56,420 nt of DNA, taken from NCBI GenBank assembly GCA_947444055.1, contig CANEYR010000019.1, forward strand, positions 1 through 56,420. The letters run 5' to 3'. The notes beneath the pieces were generated by a model. The model saw nothing but the letters and a program-made list of their open reading frames with translations, made no database searches and was not told where the DNA came from. Every line of letters starts with the position of its first letter. Within the stretch, counting starts at the first letter, position 1. The position numbers were made by a program, and so were the translations under genes. This DNA comes from Planctomycetota bacterium. GTDB lineage: Bacteria > Planctomycetota > UBA1135 > UBA2386. Positions 15,552-24,727 of this stretch are shown in pieces.

Positions 15552-18041
15552 ATGCCGTCGCACATCGTCCTGTTCACCGCCGCGCTTGCGTGGCTTGCCC
15601 TGCCGCTCGCCGCCCAGTGCTCGACCGTGTGGTCGTCGGGTGGACCACAACCCCAGCTCTCCGGTTTCGGTACCTGCTCGACGCAGTGGGATCCGGATGG
15701 CACCGGACCGGCCGTTCCACGCCTGGTCGTCGGCGGCTCGATCCTGCGAGGCGGATCACAGCCGATCGACCAACTCGTGATGACGTGGGACGGCAGTGCG
15801 TGGGCCGAGCTCGGTCCCGGACCGGGCACCAACCCCATTGGCACCGCTGGCGTCGTTGCGCTCACCGTCTGGAACGGCCTGCTCGTCGCCGGCGGCAGCT
15901 TCACCGGCGGCGGCATGGACCACGTGGCTCTGTGGACGGGCGCTGCCTGGCAAGGTCTCGGCGCTGGCTTCCCTATCACGGTGCAGCAGCTGACCGTGTG
16001 GAACGGCAACCTCGTCGCCATCAGCCAGACCAGTGGCACGCCCGTCATCCAGACGTGGAATGGCGTCACCTGGACGTCCCTGCCGCTGCCGCCCAACCTG
16101 ATGTTCCCGCAGGCGGCCATCTCTTACCAGGGACTGCTGTGTGTCGCGGGCGTCGAGAACACGCCGACGCAGGGCGTGCTCGAGCGCTGGAACGGTTCGG
16201 CGTGGCTGCCGTCGATCTTCGCGCAGCAGACGATCAACTGCCTCGCCGTGCGGCCGACGTCGGCGTTCGGCGGTTCGGACACGCTCTATGCCGCCGGGCG
16301 ATTCACGAGCATCGGTGGCACCACCGCCACGCGCATCGCCGCGACTACGGGCGGGACCGCGTTCGCGTGGAGCGGCGTCGGGGGCGGCCTGCCGGCGGAG
16401 TGCACCGAGTTGCACGTGCGGGCGGCGGGTCTGGCCAACACGTCGATCGTCGCCGTGGTGAACAGCGTGACGACGCCCGTGCTGCAGCTGTCCAGCGGCG
16501 CGTTCGTCGCGATGGGCAACGCGACGCTGAACTCGCTGGCGTTCTACGGCAGCGCCTACCACGGCACGGCCTCGGCCTCCGGCAACGACGCCTGCCTGCG
16601 CTACGACGGCACGCAGTGGCTGCCGGTGCGTGGCCCGGGGCTGCTCGGCGAGGTCCGTGCCCTCTGTCGCAGCGGCGCCGACATGATCCTCGGTGGCACG
16701 TTCGCGACGATCTCGGGGACGACGATGAACGGCATCGCCCGTTGGGACGGCGCGACGTTCGCGCCGCTCGCGCAGGGCCTGGTCGGCGGCAGCGTCGACG
16801 CACTCCTGGCCCTACCGAACGGCGACATCGTCGCCGGCGGCCAGTTCCTCGGCGCTGGCTTTGGCTCGCCGTGCATCGCGCGCTGGAACGGCTCGGCATG
16901 GTCCGGTTTCGGCATCGGCATCAACGGCCCCGTGCTCGCTCTGTGCAGGCTGCCGAACGGCGATCTGGTCGCAGGCGGCAACTTCGCGACCGCTGGTGGC
17001 GTCGCATGCAGCCACATCGCCCGCTGGAACGGCACGGCGTGGTCGCCGATCGGCAGCGGCATGAACGGTGTCGTGAACACCCTCGTCATACGCAGCGACG
17101 GGACGTTGTTCGCCGGCGGCGCGTTCACGACCGCGGGTGGCGTCGCCGCCAGCCGGGTCGCGCAGTGGAACGGCACGGCGTGGCTGAACGTCGGCGCCGG
17201 CACCAACGCCGATGTGCTCGCCCTCGCGCTACGGCCCAACGACGACGTCGTCGCGGTCGGCGCGTTCACGAGCGCCGGTGGCCTGCCGGCCGCGCGCTGT
17301 GCACGCTGGAACGGGGTCGCCTGGGCGTCGATGGGGGCGGTCGGTGCGGATCCGACCCCGGCCCGCGCGGTGTTCGTGCTGCCGAATGGCGACGTCGTCG
17401 CGGGTCGCGGCTTCCACCAACCCGTGACGAACCCCGACGACGGCATCGCGCGCTGGAACGGCACACAGTGGAGCGGCATCGGCAGCGGGATCGAGGAGTC
17501 CTTCGTGAACAACCCGGTCGCGGTCCGCGCGATGGCCCAGCGGGCCGACGGAGCCTTGATCGTCGGCGGCACGTTCAGCGTCGCCGGTGGCCAGATGAGC
17601 AAGAGCCTCGCGGTGCTGTCGTCCACCTGCCCCGCCACCGAGCAGACGTACGGGGCTGGCTGCAGCAGCGCCGTGGGCCCGATCACAATCAGCGCCGACA
17701 CGCTGCCGTGGCTCGGCGCCGCGTTCCGCACGACGACGACGGGTGTCGCGCCGAACTCGCTGTGCCTTGGCGTGATCGGTTTCACGCAGGTCGCGATCCC
17801 GCTCGCGTCGCTGCTCGCCGAAGGCCAGCCCGGTTGCACGCTGCTCACAGCACCGGACCTGTCCTTCGTGCTGCAGAGCGGCCCGGGCACCGCGCACTCA
17901 TCGTTCGCGCTGGCGAACACGTCGTCGCTGCTCGGCGGGACGTTCTTCCAGCAGACCATCCCGCTCGAGTTCGATCTCTCAGGCGCACTCGTCGCGGTGC
18001 GCGGCAGCAACGCGCTGTCGCTCGTCATCGGTACATTCTGA
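15552..18041 (+). CDS. WNG-repeat secreted protein, copy 2 (intact)
   Basis: 829 residues. The ATG at 15552 follows GCGAGG and begins the signal peptide IVLFTAALAWLALPLAAQC. After an N-terminal cap (QWDPDGTGPAVPRLVVGG) there are about a dozen ~50-residue units of the form NGDLVAGG-F-TAGG-ARWNGTAWSPIGSGM, suggesting a beta-propeller or solenoid. The last ~140 residues are the common tail domain: GAGCSSAVGP, DTLPWLGAAF, GQPGCTLL, FFQQTIPLEF, RGSNAL. No enzymatic motif is visible. Likely cell-surface or exported, possibly adhesive or sensory; this is inference. It shares high identity with the copies at 18096 and 20663. Confidence 0.88.
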   Translation: MPSHIVLFTAALAWLALPLAAQCSTVWSSGGPQPQLSGFGTCSTQWDPDGTGPAVPRLVVGGSILRGGSQPIDQLVMTWDGSAWAELGPGPGTNPIGTAGVVALTVWNGLLVAGGSFTGGGMDHVALWTGAAWQGLGAGFPITVQQLTVWNGNLVAISQTSGTPVIQTWNGVTWTSLPLPPNLMFPQAAISYQGLLCVAGVENTPTQGVLERWNGSAWLPSIFAQQTINCLAVRPTSAFGGSDTLYAAGRFTSIGGTTATRIAATTGGTAFAWSGVGGGLPAECTELHVRAAGLANTSIVAVVNSVTTPVLQLSSGAFVAMGNATLNSLAFYGSAYHGTASASGNDACLRYDGTQWLPVRGPGLLGEVRALCRSGADMILGGTFATISGTTMNGIARWDGATFAPLAQGLVGGSVDALLALPNGDIVAGGQFLGAGFGSPCIARWNGSAWSGFGIGINGPVLALCRLPNGDLVAGGNFATAGGVACSHIARWNGTAWSPIGSGMNGVVNTLVIRSDGTLFAGGAFTTAGGVAASRVAQWNGTAWLNVGAGTNADVLALALRPNDDVVAVGAFTSAGGLPAARCARWNGVAWASMGAVGADPTPARAVFVLPNGDVVAGRGFHQPVTNPDDGIARWNGTQWSGIGSGIEESFVNNPVAVRAMAQRADGALIVGGTFSVAGGQMSKSLAVLSSTCPATEQTYGAGCSSAVGPITISADTLPWLGAAFRTTTTGVAPNSLCLGVIGFTQVAIPLASLLAEGQPGCTLLTAPDLSFVLQSGPGTAHSSFALANTSSLLGGTFFQQTIPLEFDLSGALVAVRGSNALSLVIGTF

Positions 18042-18048
18042 CTTCGAG

Positions 18049-18076
18049 CGTCACGGCGCGGAGTGAGTGCCGTTCC
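18049..18076 (+). promoter_or_regulatory. CGTCAC-N16-CGTTCC element, WNG copy 3
   Basis: CGTCAC 18049-18054, 16-nt spacer, CGTTCC 18071-18076, GCGAGG 18083-18088, seven nt before ATG 18096. It starts only eight nt after the previous gene's stop. Confidence 0.55.
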
Positions 18077-18095
18077 TTCCGGGCGAGGTACGACC

Positions 18096-20585
18096 ATGCT
18101 CCGCCACGCGCTCCCGCTCTTGCTGTTCCTGATCCCCTTCGTCGTCGGCGACTGCGCCCGCAGCCAGTGTTCGATGCAGTGGGGGTCGGGCACCCCGCGA
18201 CCAGCACTCGCCGGGTCGGGTGAGTGTGCCACCTCTTGGGACCCCGACGGTGCGGGGCCGCTGCCGGTGCGGTTGGTCGTCGGTGGCTCGGACTTGGTCG
18301 CCGGCAGCGCAGCCGCCGGGCAGCGCGTGATGACGTGGGACGGCACGGAGTGGCAAGCGCTCGGCAATGGTCCTGGGACGGCGGGACTGGTGTTGGCGCT
18401 GACCGAGTGGAACGGGCAGCTCATCGCCGGCGGCTCGTTCACGGGCGGCGGTGCGAACTTCCTCGCCACGTGGAACGGGACGGCGTGGCAGCCACTGGGA
18501 GCCGGGCTGCCGACCAGTGTGCGTGTGCTCGGCACCTGGAACGGCCTGTTGGTCGCCGCGACGTCGAGCCCGACGGCGGTCCACACCTGGAACGGCGTCG
18601 CCTGGACGACGCTGCCGGTGCCGCCGCAGCTCAGCAGCCCTCGAGCGATGGTGTCGTACCAAGGCTTGTTGTGCATCGCCGGCTTCGGGCCCGCGTTCGC
18701 CTCCGGCACGCTCGACCGCTGGAACGGCACGAGCTGGTTGTCGCCGATCGTCGCGCAGGACGGGATCGAGTGCCTGGCCGTGCGGACCTCGCTGGCAGTC
18801 GGCGGCACAGACCTGCTCTACGCCGCTGGCAACTTCCTCAGCATCCATGGCACGACCGCGGCGCGGATCGCGTCCACGTCCGGCGGGGCAGCGTTCGCCT
18901 TCAGCCAGGTCGGCAACGGTCTCTCGAGCCAGTGCCTCGACCTGCACGTGCGCAGTTTTGCACTGACCGGTACCGCCGTCGTCGCCGCGACCTTCAACGC
19001 GCCGACGGTCCTGCAGTTGAACAGCAGCGGCACGTTCATCCCGATGGGCAGCGAGCCGCTGCGGACACTGTTCCGCCACGGCGGCAGCTACCACGGCCTG
19101 ACGGCGCCGGGTCTCGACGTGCTGCGCCGCTACGACGGCACGGATTGGGTGCCGGTGCAAGGTGCGGGGATCGTGGGGGAGGTGCTGGCTGCGACCACGA
19201 CGGGCAACGACATGATCGTCGGCGGCACCCTGCATTCGGTCCCCGGCGGCAGCATGAACCTCGTCGCGCGGTTGACTGGCTCGACCTTGTCGCCGCTCGG
19301 CGTGGGCCTGTCCGGCAACAGCGTCGATGCGCTGCTCACGCTCGACAACGGTGACGTGATCGCGGCGGGCGACTTCCATCTCACAGGCAGCTCGGGTCCG
19401 TTCGGCGTCGCGCGCTGGAACGGCAGCACGTGGAGCTCGCTCAGCTCCGGGCCGTTCAATCTGGCGCTCAGTGGGCCAGCTCTGGCGTTGGCGAAGATGC
19501 CGAACGGCGACCTCGTCGTCGGCGGCACGTTCGCACAGGCTTCCGGCGCGAACGTCGGCAACGTCGCGCGTTGGAACGGCACGGCGTGGTCGTCTCTCGG
19601 CACGGGCACGAACGGTGCGGTCCGCGCGTTCGCGGTGCGCAGTGACGGGGCCCTGTTCGCCGGCGGCACGTTCACGAGCGCCGGTGGCGTCGCGTGCAGC
19701 AACATCGCGCAGTGGGACGGCACGGTTTGGCAGCCCGTCGGCAGCGGCTGCAGTGGCGCCGTGCATGCACTCGCTGTGCGGCCGGGCGGTGACATCGTCG
19801 CTGCGGGTGAGTTCACCACCGCCGGCGGCGTGGTGGCCCACCACATCGCCCGCTGGACCGGCACGACCTGGCTGTCGATGAACGCCGTGCCCGGCACCAC
19901 GGTGTTCCCGCGCGCCCTCGCCGTGCTCCCGAACGGCGACGTGATCGCCGATCGTGGCCTGCACCAGTCCTCCCCGCCCGATGCGGGCATCTCCCGATGG
20001 AACGGTGCTATGTGGAGCGGCATCGGCAGCGGTCTCGTCAAGCTGGCGAGCAGCACCACCGACTCGGTGCGCGCCATGGCGCTGCGGGCCAACGGGGACC
20101 TGTTGGTCGGTGGCGCCTTCGACGTCGCCGGTGGTCTGGCCGCGGGCAACTTGGCGGTGCTGTCCTCGACCTGTCCCGCCACGGCGGTGTCGTATGGCAG
20201 CGGCTGCAGCAGCGCTGCGGGGCCGCTCGTGATCGCGGCCGACACGCTGCCGTGGCTCGGGGCGTCGTTCCGCACGACGACGACGGGTGTCGCGGCGAAC
20301 TCGCTGTGCCTCGGCGCGATCGGGTTCACGCAGGTGTCGATCCCGCTCGCGTCGCTGCTCGCCGAAGGCCAACCCGGTTGCACGCTGCTCACAGCACCGG
20401 ACATCACCTTCGTGCTGCAGAGCAGCCCGGGCACCGCGCACTCGGCGTTCGCTCTGGCGAACGCGCCGTCGCTGCTCGGGGCGACGTTCTTCCAGCAGAC
20501 CATCCCGCTCGAGTTCAGCGTCACGGGAGCGCTCACCTCCGTGCGCGGCAGCAACGCGCTCGCTGCGACGATCGGCACGCTGTAG
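18096..20585 (+). CDS. WNG-repeat secreted protein, copy 3 (intact)
   Basis: 829 residues, exactly the length of copy 2. Signal peptide ALPLLLFLIPFVVGDCARSQC, then the cap ATSWDPDGAGPLPVRLVVGG, then W-(N/D)-G repeat units such as VARWNGTAWSSLGTGTNG. The tail domain runs from YGSGCSSAAGPLVIAADTLP to SNALAATIGTL. The middle of the protein has diverged from copy 2 more than the tail has. The extracellular role is inferred from the signal peptide; no ligand can be named. Confidence 0.88.
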   Translation: MLRHALPLLLFLIPFVVGDCARSQCSMQWGSGTPRPALAGSGECATSWDPDGAGPLPVRLVVGGSDLVAGSAAAGQRVMTWDGTEWQALGNGPGTAGLVLALTEWNGQLIAGGSFTGGGANFLATWNGTAWQPLGAGLPTSVRVLGTWNGLLVAATSSPTAVHTWNGVAWTTLPVPPQLSSPRAMVSYQGLLCIAGFGPAFASGTLDRWNGTSWLSPIVAQDGIECLAVRTSLAVGGTDLLYAAGNFLSIHGTTAARIASTSGGAAFAFSQVGNGLSSQCLDLHVRSFALTGTAVVAATFNAPTVLQLNSSGTFIPMGSEPLRTLFRHGGSYHGLTAPGLDVLRRYDGTDWVPVQGAGIVGEVLAATTTGNDMIVGGTLHSVPGGSMNLVARLTGSTLSPLGVGLSGNSVDALLTLDNGDVIAAGDFHLTGSSGPFGVARWNGSTWSSLSSGPFNLALSGPALALAKMPNGDLVVGGTFAQASGANVGNVARWNGTAWSSLGTGTNGAVRAFAVRSDGALFAGGTFTSAGGVACSNIAQWDGTVWQPVGSGCSGAVHALAVRPGGDIVAAGEFTTAGGVVAHHIARWTGTTWLSMNAVPGTTVFPRALAVLPNGDVIADRGLHQSSPPDAGISRWNGAMWSGIGSGLVKLASSTTDSVRAMALRANGDLLVGGAFDVAGGLAAGNLAVLSSTCPATAVSYGSGCSSAAGPLVIAADTLPWLGASFRTTTTGVAANSLCLGAIGFTQVSIPLASLLAEGQPGCTLLTAPDITFVLQSSPGTAHSAFALANAPSLLGATFFQQTIPLEFSVTGALTSVRGSNALAATIGTL

Positions 20586-20618
20586 CTGGTGATTCCGTCC
20601 GCTGGCCGCCAGGTTCTG

Positions 20619-20647
20619 CGTCACGGCCCGAGCGTGACGACGTTTCC
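20619..20647 (+). promoter_or_regulatory. CGTCAC-N16-CGTTTCC element, WNG copy 4
   Basis: CGTCAC 20619-20624, 16-nt spacer, CGTTTCC 20641-20647, GCGAGG 20652-20657, five nt before ATG 20663. A perfect inverted repeat CGTCACG-gcccgag-CGTGACG (20619-20639) overlaps the first box. Confidence 0.55.
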
Positions 20648-20662
20648 CGCGGCGAGGTCCCT

Positions 20663-23191
20663 ATGTCATCGAAACTCATCCTGTCCCTCGGTCTGTCCCT
20701 CGCGGTGCTCGGCCCGCTCGCTGCCCAGACGGCGCTCGACGTCACTGGCCCGCCCCAACCTCACCTGTCGGGATACGCGTATTGCCTGACAGTCTGGGAC
20801 CCCGATGGTGCTGGGCCGCTGCCGCAGCGCCTGGTGGTCGGCGGGGACACCCTGCTCGGCGGTGCGCAGCTGTTCGGCTACGTGCCCAGCGAGCAGCGCG
20901 TGATGACGTGGGACGGCAGCATCTGGCAGCCGCTCGGCGGCGGGCCTGGCAACGGCCCCTACGGCAGCGTCAGGGTGCTGCGCAGCTGGAACGGCGAACT
21001 GTTCGCGGGCGGCACCTTCACAACGACCGGTGGCCCGAACTACCTCGCGCGGTGGGACGGGTCGGCCTGGCAGTCGGTCGGCACCGGCTTTCCGGTCCCG
21101 GTCGCTTCACTCACGGTGTGGAACGGCAATCTCGTTGTTGCCGGATCCACGACGGTCGGCGGCGTCACGACGCCGCTGCTGAAGACCTGGAACGGCGTCA
21201 CCTGGAGCACTCTGCCCGCGCCCCCCATGCTCCGCGTGACCGAGGCGATGACGCCGTTCGAAGGCGAGCTGATCGTCGCTGGTTGGGTGGCGTCGGCGAC
21301 GCAAGGAGTGATCGAGCGCTGGAACGGTTCGTCCTGGGCGACTTCGATCATGGTGCAGGGCGCGATCGCCGACGTGGCGGTGCGCTCGTCGCTCGCGGTC
21401 GGTGGGTCGGACACCCTGATCGTCGGCGGCTCGTTCACCAGCATCGGTGGCGTGTCCATGGCCAACATCGCCAGGACGAACGGCGCCCCTTCCTTCGCGT
21501 GGAGTTCGGTTGGTGGTGGCCTGCCGAATCCCTGCTACGCGCTGTTCGTGCAGAACGCGGGGCTGGCTGACTACACGGTGGTCGCGCGGACTGCCAGCAT
21601 GGCGACGCCGATGCAGCGGTACACGACGTCGAGCGGCACCTGGACCCCGCTCGGCAGTCTCCCATTGTTCGCCATCACTGCCTACGCAGGCAGTCTGCAC
21701 GGCGTCAACGCGGGTGCGACGGAACCCGCGTGCCATCGCTACGACGGCTCGCAGTGGGTGCCCGTGCGCGGCCCGGGCATCGTCGGCGAAGTGCGCGCGG
21801 CAACCCGCAGCGGCAACGACATGGTGATCGGCGGCACGTTCGCGACGATCTCCGGTGTGCCGATGAACGGCATCGCGCGTTGGGACGGCAGCGCGTTCAC
21901 GTCGCTCGGCACGGGCATGGTTGGCTCGAGCGTCGATGCGCTGGTGACGCTCGACAACGGCGACATCGTCGCGGGCGGCAACTTCGTCGGGGCCGGCGGC
22001 ACCACCGTCAATCACGTCGCGCGCTGGAACGGTACGACGTGGTCGCCGATGGGCAACGGCTTCAACCAGCCGGTCTACGCGCTGTGCAAGATGCCGAACG
22101 GCGACGTGATTGCCGGCGGTGCGTTCACCCAGGAAGTCGGTGCATCCGTGTTGTGCAGCCACGTGGCACGGTGGAACGGCTCGTCGTGGTCGCGGATGGA
22201 CTTCGGCATGAACAACGACGTGCTGGCCCTCGTCGTCAAGAGCGACGGGACCCTGATCGCGGGCGGCCGGTTCACCCAGACCATGACCACCATGTTCTCG
22301 ATCTACTACGTGGCCCGCTGGACCGGTTCGCAGTGGGCCGGGATCGGCACTGCCATGAACGCCCCGGTGCACGGCCTCGCGGCGCGGCCGAACGGCGACC
22401 TCGTCGCGGTCGGCGAGTTCACGCAGGCGAGCTTGCTGCCCGTGGATCGCATCGCGCGTTGGAACGGCAGCACGTGGGCCTCGATGGGCGCCGCGAGCGG
22501 CAATGCGGGCATCGTGCACGCGGTGCACGCGCTGCCGAACGGCGACGTGATCGCCAGCCGCGCCTTCTACCAGCCGACCGCCCAGGCCGATGGCGGCATC
22601 TCGCGCTGGAACGGCTCGACGTGGAGCGCCTTCAGCTACCTCTCCGGCTTCCGGACCTCGGAGCCGGTCACTGTGCGGGCGATCGTGCAGCGAGCTGACG
22701 GCAACGTGGTGGTCGGCGGCGCCTTCCAGGTCGCGCACAGCACCATGGCGTATGGGCTCGCCGCGCTGGAAGGGCTGCAGATGCCCACGGCGGTGCCGTA
22801 CGGTGTGGGTTGCAGTAGCGCCGCCGGCCCGCTCGTGATCACCGCGGACACGCTGCCGTGGCTCGGGGCGCCGTTCCGCACGACGACGAGCGGCATCGCG
22901 CCGAACTCGCTGTGCCTCGCCGTGATCGGGTTCACACAGGTCGCGATCCCGCTCTCGTCACTGCTCGCCGAAGGCCAGCCCGGTTGCACGCTGCTCACAG
23001 CACCGGACCTGTCCTTCGTGCTGCAGAACGGCCCGGGTACCGCGCACTCGTCGTTCGCACTCGCGAACACTCCGTCGCTGCTCGGCGCGACGTTCTTCCA
23101 GCAAACGATCCCGCTCGAGTTCGGCGGTGCTGGCGCACTGACCGCGGTCCTCGGCAGCAACGCGCTCACCGCGACGATCGGCACGCTGTGA
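20663..23191 (+). CDS. WNG-repeat secreted protein, copy 4 (intact)
   Basis: 842 residues from ATG 20663, with signal peptide LILSLGLSLAVLGPLAAQ. The cap is VWDPDGAGPLPQRLVVGG, followed by repeat units of the same family (for example VARWNGTTWSPMGNGFN, ARWTGSQWAGIGTAMN) and the C-terminal tail (VGCSSAAGPLVITADTLPW ... SNALTATIGTL). It is slightly longer than copies 2 and 3 because of small insertions in the repeats. It is the last gene in the array; a decayed leader-like CGTTCCCGTGAGG near 23229 follows without a gene. Confidence 0.88.
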   Translation: MSSKLILSLGLSLAVLGPLAAQTALDVTGPPQPHLSGYAYCLTVWDPDGAGPLPQRLVVGGDTLLGGAQLFGYVPSEQRVMTWDGSIWQPLGGGPGNGPYGSVRVLRSWNGELFAGGTFTTTGGPNYLARWDGSAWQSVGTGFPVPVASLTVWNGNLVVAGSTTVGGVTTPLLKTWNGVTWSTLPAPPMLRVTEAMTPFEGELIVAGWVASATQGVIERWNGSSWATSIMVQGAIADVAVRSSLAVGGSDTLIVGGSFTSIGGVSMANIARTNGAPSFAWSSVGGGLPNPCYALFVQNAGLADYTVVARTASMATPMQRYTTSSGTWTPLGSLPLFAITAYAGSLHGVNAGATEPACHRYDGSQWVPVRGPGIVGEVRAATRSGNDMVIGGTFATISGVPMNGIARWDGSAFTSLGTGMVGSSVDALVTLDNGDIVAGGNFVGAGGTTVNHVARWNGTTWSPMGNGFNQPVYALCKMPNGDVIAGGAFTQEVGASVLCSHVARWNGSSWSRMDFGMNNDVLALVVKSDGTLIAGGRFTQTMTTMFSIYYVARWTGSQWAGIGTAMNAPVHGLAARPNGDLVAVGEFTQASLLPVDRIARWNGSTWASMGAASGNAGIVHAVHALPNGDVIASRAFYQPTAQADGGISRWNGSTWSAFSYLSGFRTSEPVTVRAIVQRADGNVVVGGAFQVAHSTMAYGLAALEGLQMPTAVPYGVGCSSAAGPLVITADTLPWLGAPFRTTTSGIAPNSLCLAVIGFTQVAIPLSSLLAEGQPGCTLLTAPDLSFVLQNGPGTAHSSFALANTPSLLGATFFQQTIPLEFGGAGALTAVLGSNALTATIGTL

Positions 23192-23389
23192 TCGAGCCGG
23201 CCATGCGGCGCGAACGCAGCGGGGGACGCTCGTTCCCGTGAGGGCATCGCCAGGCGGCGAGGCCGGCAGCGGTGGAGTTCGCGGGCTGGCGGAAGGGCGC
23301 GTCGACTGACGCGTCAGCGCTGCGCGGGCGGCGGTCCGGTGCGTCAGATGCCGTGTTCGCAGACAGGGGCCGTCAGCGCAGCCGCCGGA

Positions 23390-24346
23390 TCACCGCCGCT
23401 GGTCCGCCATCACCTCGACCACGTAGACCAACACCGCGTTCGCCGGCACCCGATTGCCCGCCCCGTGCTCGCCGTAGGCCAGTGCCGCCGGAATGGTCAA
23501 CCGGCACACCTCCCCCGGCCGCATCCGCTGCAGCCCTTCCCAGAATCCAGGCACCACCCATTCCCGCCGCAGCGGCTCGGGTTCGCCGCGCACCAGCGAC
23601 GAGTAGAACACCGTGCCATCGGTCAGCCACCCGGTGTAGTGCGCGCGCACCGTGGCAGCCGCAGCGGGCCGTTCGCCGGCGCCCTCGCGCAGCACCTCGC
23701 AGACCAGTCCCGACTCCGTCCTGATGCCCTTGCCCGGCGCCGTGAGCGCGAACTCTGGCATGCCCTCCGGCTTGCGGTCGTCGAACGCCGGCGCGATCTC
23801 GGTGGTGATGCGGAACGGTCCGAACGCCAGCACGAGCGCGAGGCTGCGCGGCGTGAGTTTGCTGTCGCGCAGCGCGATCTCGAACTGCTCGACCAAGGTG
23901 GCGTCGCGCACCAGGCGCACCGGCACACGCAGATCTGGTTCGCCACTCGCGATGGTCGCAATGCCGCGGCCACCGGCATCGATCCGATCGGCGGCGAACA
24001 ACACCAAGGACCACTCCTGCTTCGCCTCGCGTCGCGCACCGACATACCAACGACCGCGCGGCAGCTTGTGCGTGCCGAAGGCGAGCTCGACGTCGGTCCG
24101 CAGCGTGGTGAACGCACCCTTGCCGAGCGGCAGCGGCGGCGCCGTGTCCTGCAGCACGAAGGCCTCGTAGTCGGGCCGCCACTTGGGCTGGCCGTAGTCG
24201 ATGGCGACGCTCTGTTCGCCCGAACGGCCGATCCAGGTCGCACGGGTGCTCTGACGCACTTCGCTGCCGACCGAGACGAAGAACTGGGCGGGAAGCGCGC
24301 TGGTGAGGAGCAGCACGACGGAACCGAGTCGGTGTCGCGAGGTCAT
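23390..24346 (-). CDS. secreted DUF2911-like / FKBP-type peptidyl-prolyl isomerase fusion
   Basis: 318 residues from ATG 24346 with signal sequence LGSVVLLLTSALPAQ. Residues ~25-200 resemble the DUF2911 domain (RQSTRATWIGRSGEQSVAID, LPRGRWYVGARREAK). The last ~110 residues are an FKBP domain: TESGLVCEVLREGAGE, VRAHYTGWLTDGTVFYSS, GLQRMRPGEVCRLTIPAALA and AYGEHGAGNRVPANAVLVY. It would catalyse prolyl isomerisation outside the cytoplasm. Most FKBP active-site residues appear kept (Tyr, Phe, Trp/Val-equivalents, Tyr of AYGEHG). Confidence 0.82.
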   Translation of the reverse strand: MTSRHRLGSVVLLLTSALPAQFFVSVGSEVRQSTRATWIGRSGEQSVAIDYGQPKWRPDYEAFVLQDTAPPLPLGKGAFTTLRTDVELAFGTHKLPRGRWYVGARREAKQEWSLVLFAADRIDAGGRGIATIASGEPDLRVPVRLVRDATLVEQFEIALRDSKLTPRSLALVLAFGPFRITTEIAPAFDDRKPEGMPEFALTAPGKGIRTESGLVCEVLREGAGERPAAAATVRAHYTGWLTDGTVFYSSLVRGEPEPLRREWVVPGFWEGLQRMRPGEVCRLTIPAALAYGEHGAGNRVPANAVLVYVVEVMADQRR

Positions 24347-24727
24347 TTGCGGCAGCCTAGGCACCGCGGCGGCCAGCGCGGTAAGCGCCTCGTCAGTCGG
24401 CGCCACGCTTCCGGCTGCAGCGCGGCGTCCGCGCGTCGCGAGTCAGGGGGTAGGAAAGAGCATCTGTAGTCTCGGACCACCCGCATCCCTCGGCCACGAC
24501 CGGCTGCGGGTCCTCGATCGCGAGCTCGGACTCGACGGCGGTGCCTCTCGTGCACGGCGGTACCGGGACACGAAGTCGCCAGTGGTTACAGGCTTGGGGT
24601 TTCGCGCCGCCGCGCGCGGTCAGCCTTCGGCCCACACCCGATCCAAGGACCGACGCGATGTGCGCGCCCTTGTTCGCTGGCCCCGGCCCCTGCCGCTCAG
24701 GAAGGTGTCACCGCACGAACCAAAACC
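24347..24727. other. 381-bp divergent intergenic region, no gene recognised
   Basis: Separates the divergent FKBP and secreted-protein genes. Open frames exist on both strands but none has a recognisable product or a signal peptide. No strong hairpin or copy of the CGTCAC-N16-CGTT element was found. It presumably holds the two divergent promoters. Confidence 0.5.

Noticed and set aside
16601-18808. Very long open frame (735 codons) on the minus strand, antisense to the WNG genes
   Set aside because: High GC keeps the antisense frame open; its composition is repetitive Pro/Ser/Thr/Ala mirrored from the sense repeats, with no signal or domain.
18051-20624. Another 857-codon antisense frame over WNG copy 3
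   Set aside because: Arg/Ala/Gly/Glu rich shadow of the sense gene; no recognisable domain and same behaviour seen opposite the other copies.
23192-23389. Leader-like CGTTCCCGTGAGG after the last WNG gene
   Set aside because: No CGTCAC at 16 nt upstream and no gene follows; at most a decayed leader.
24347-24727. Open frames of 70-80 codons in the divergent intergenic region
   Set aside because: No start signal, no recognisable product, and composition like non-coding DNA nearby.
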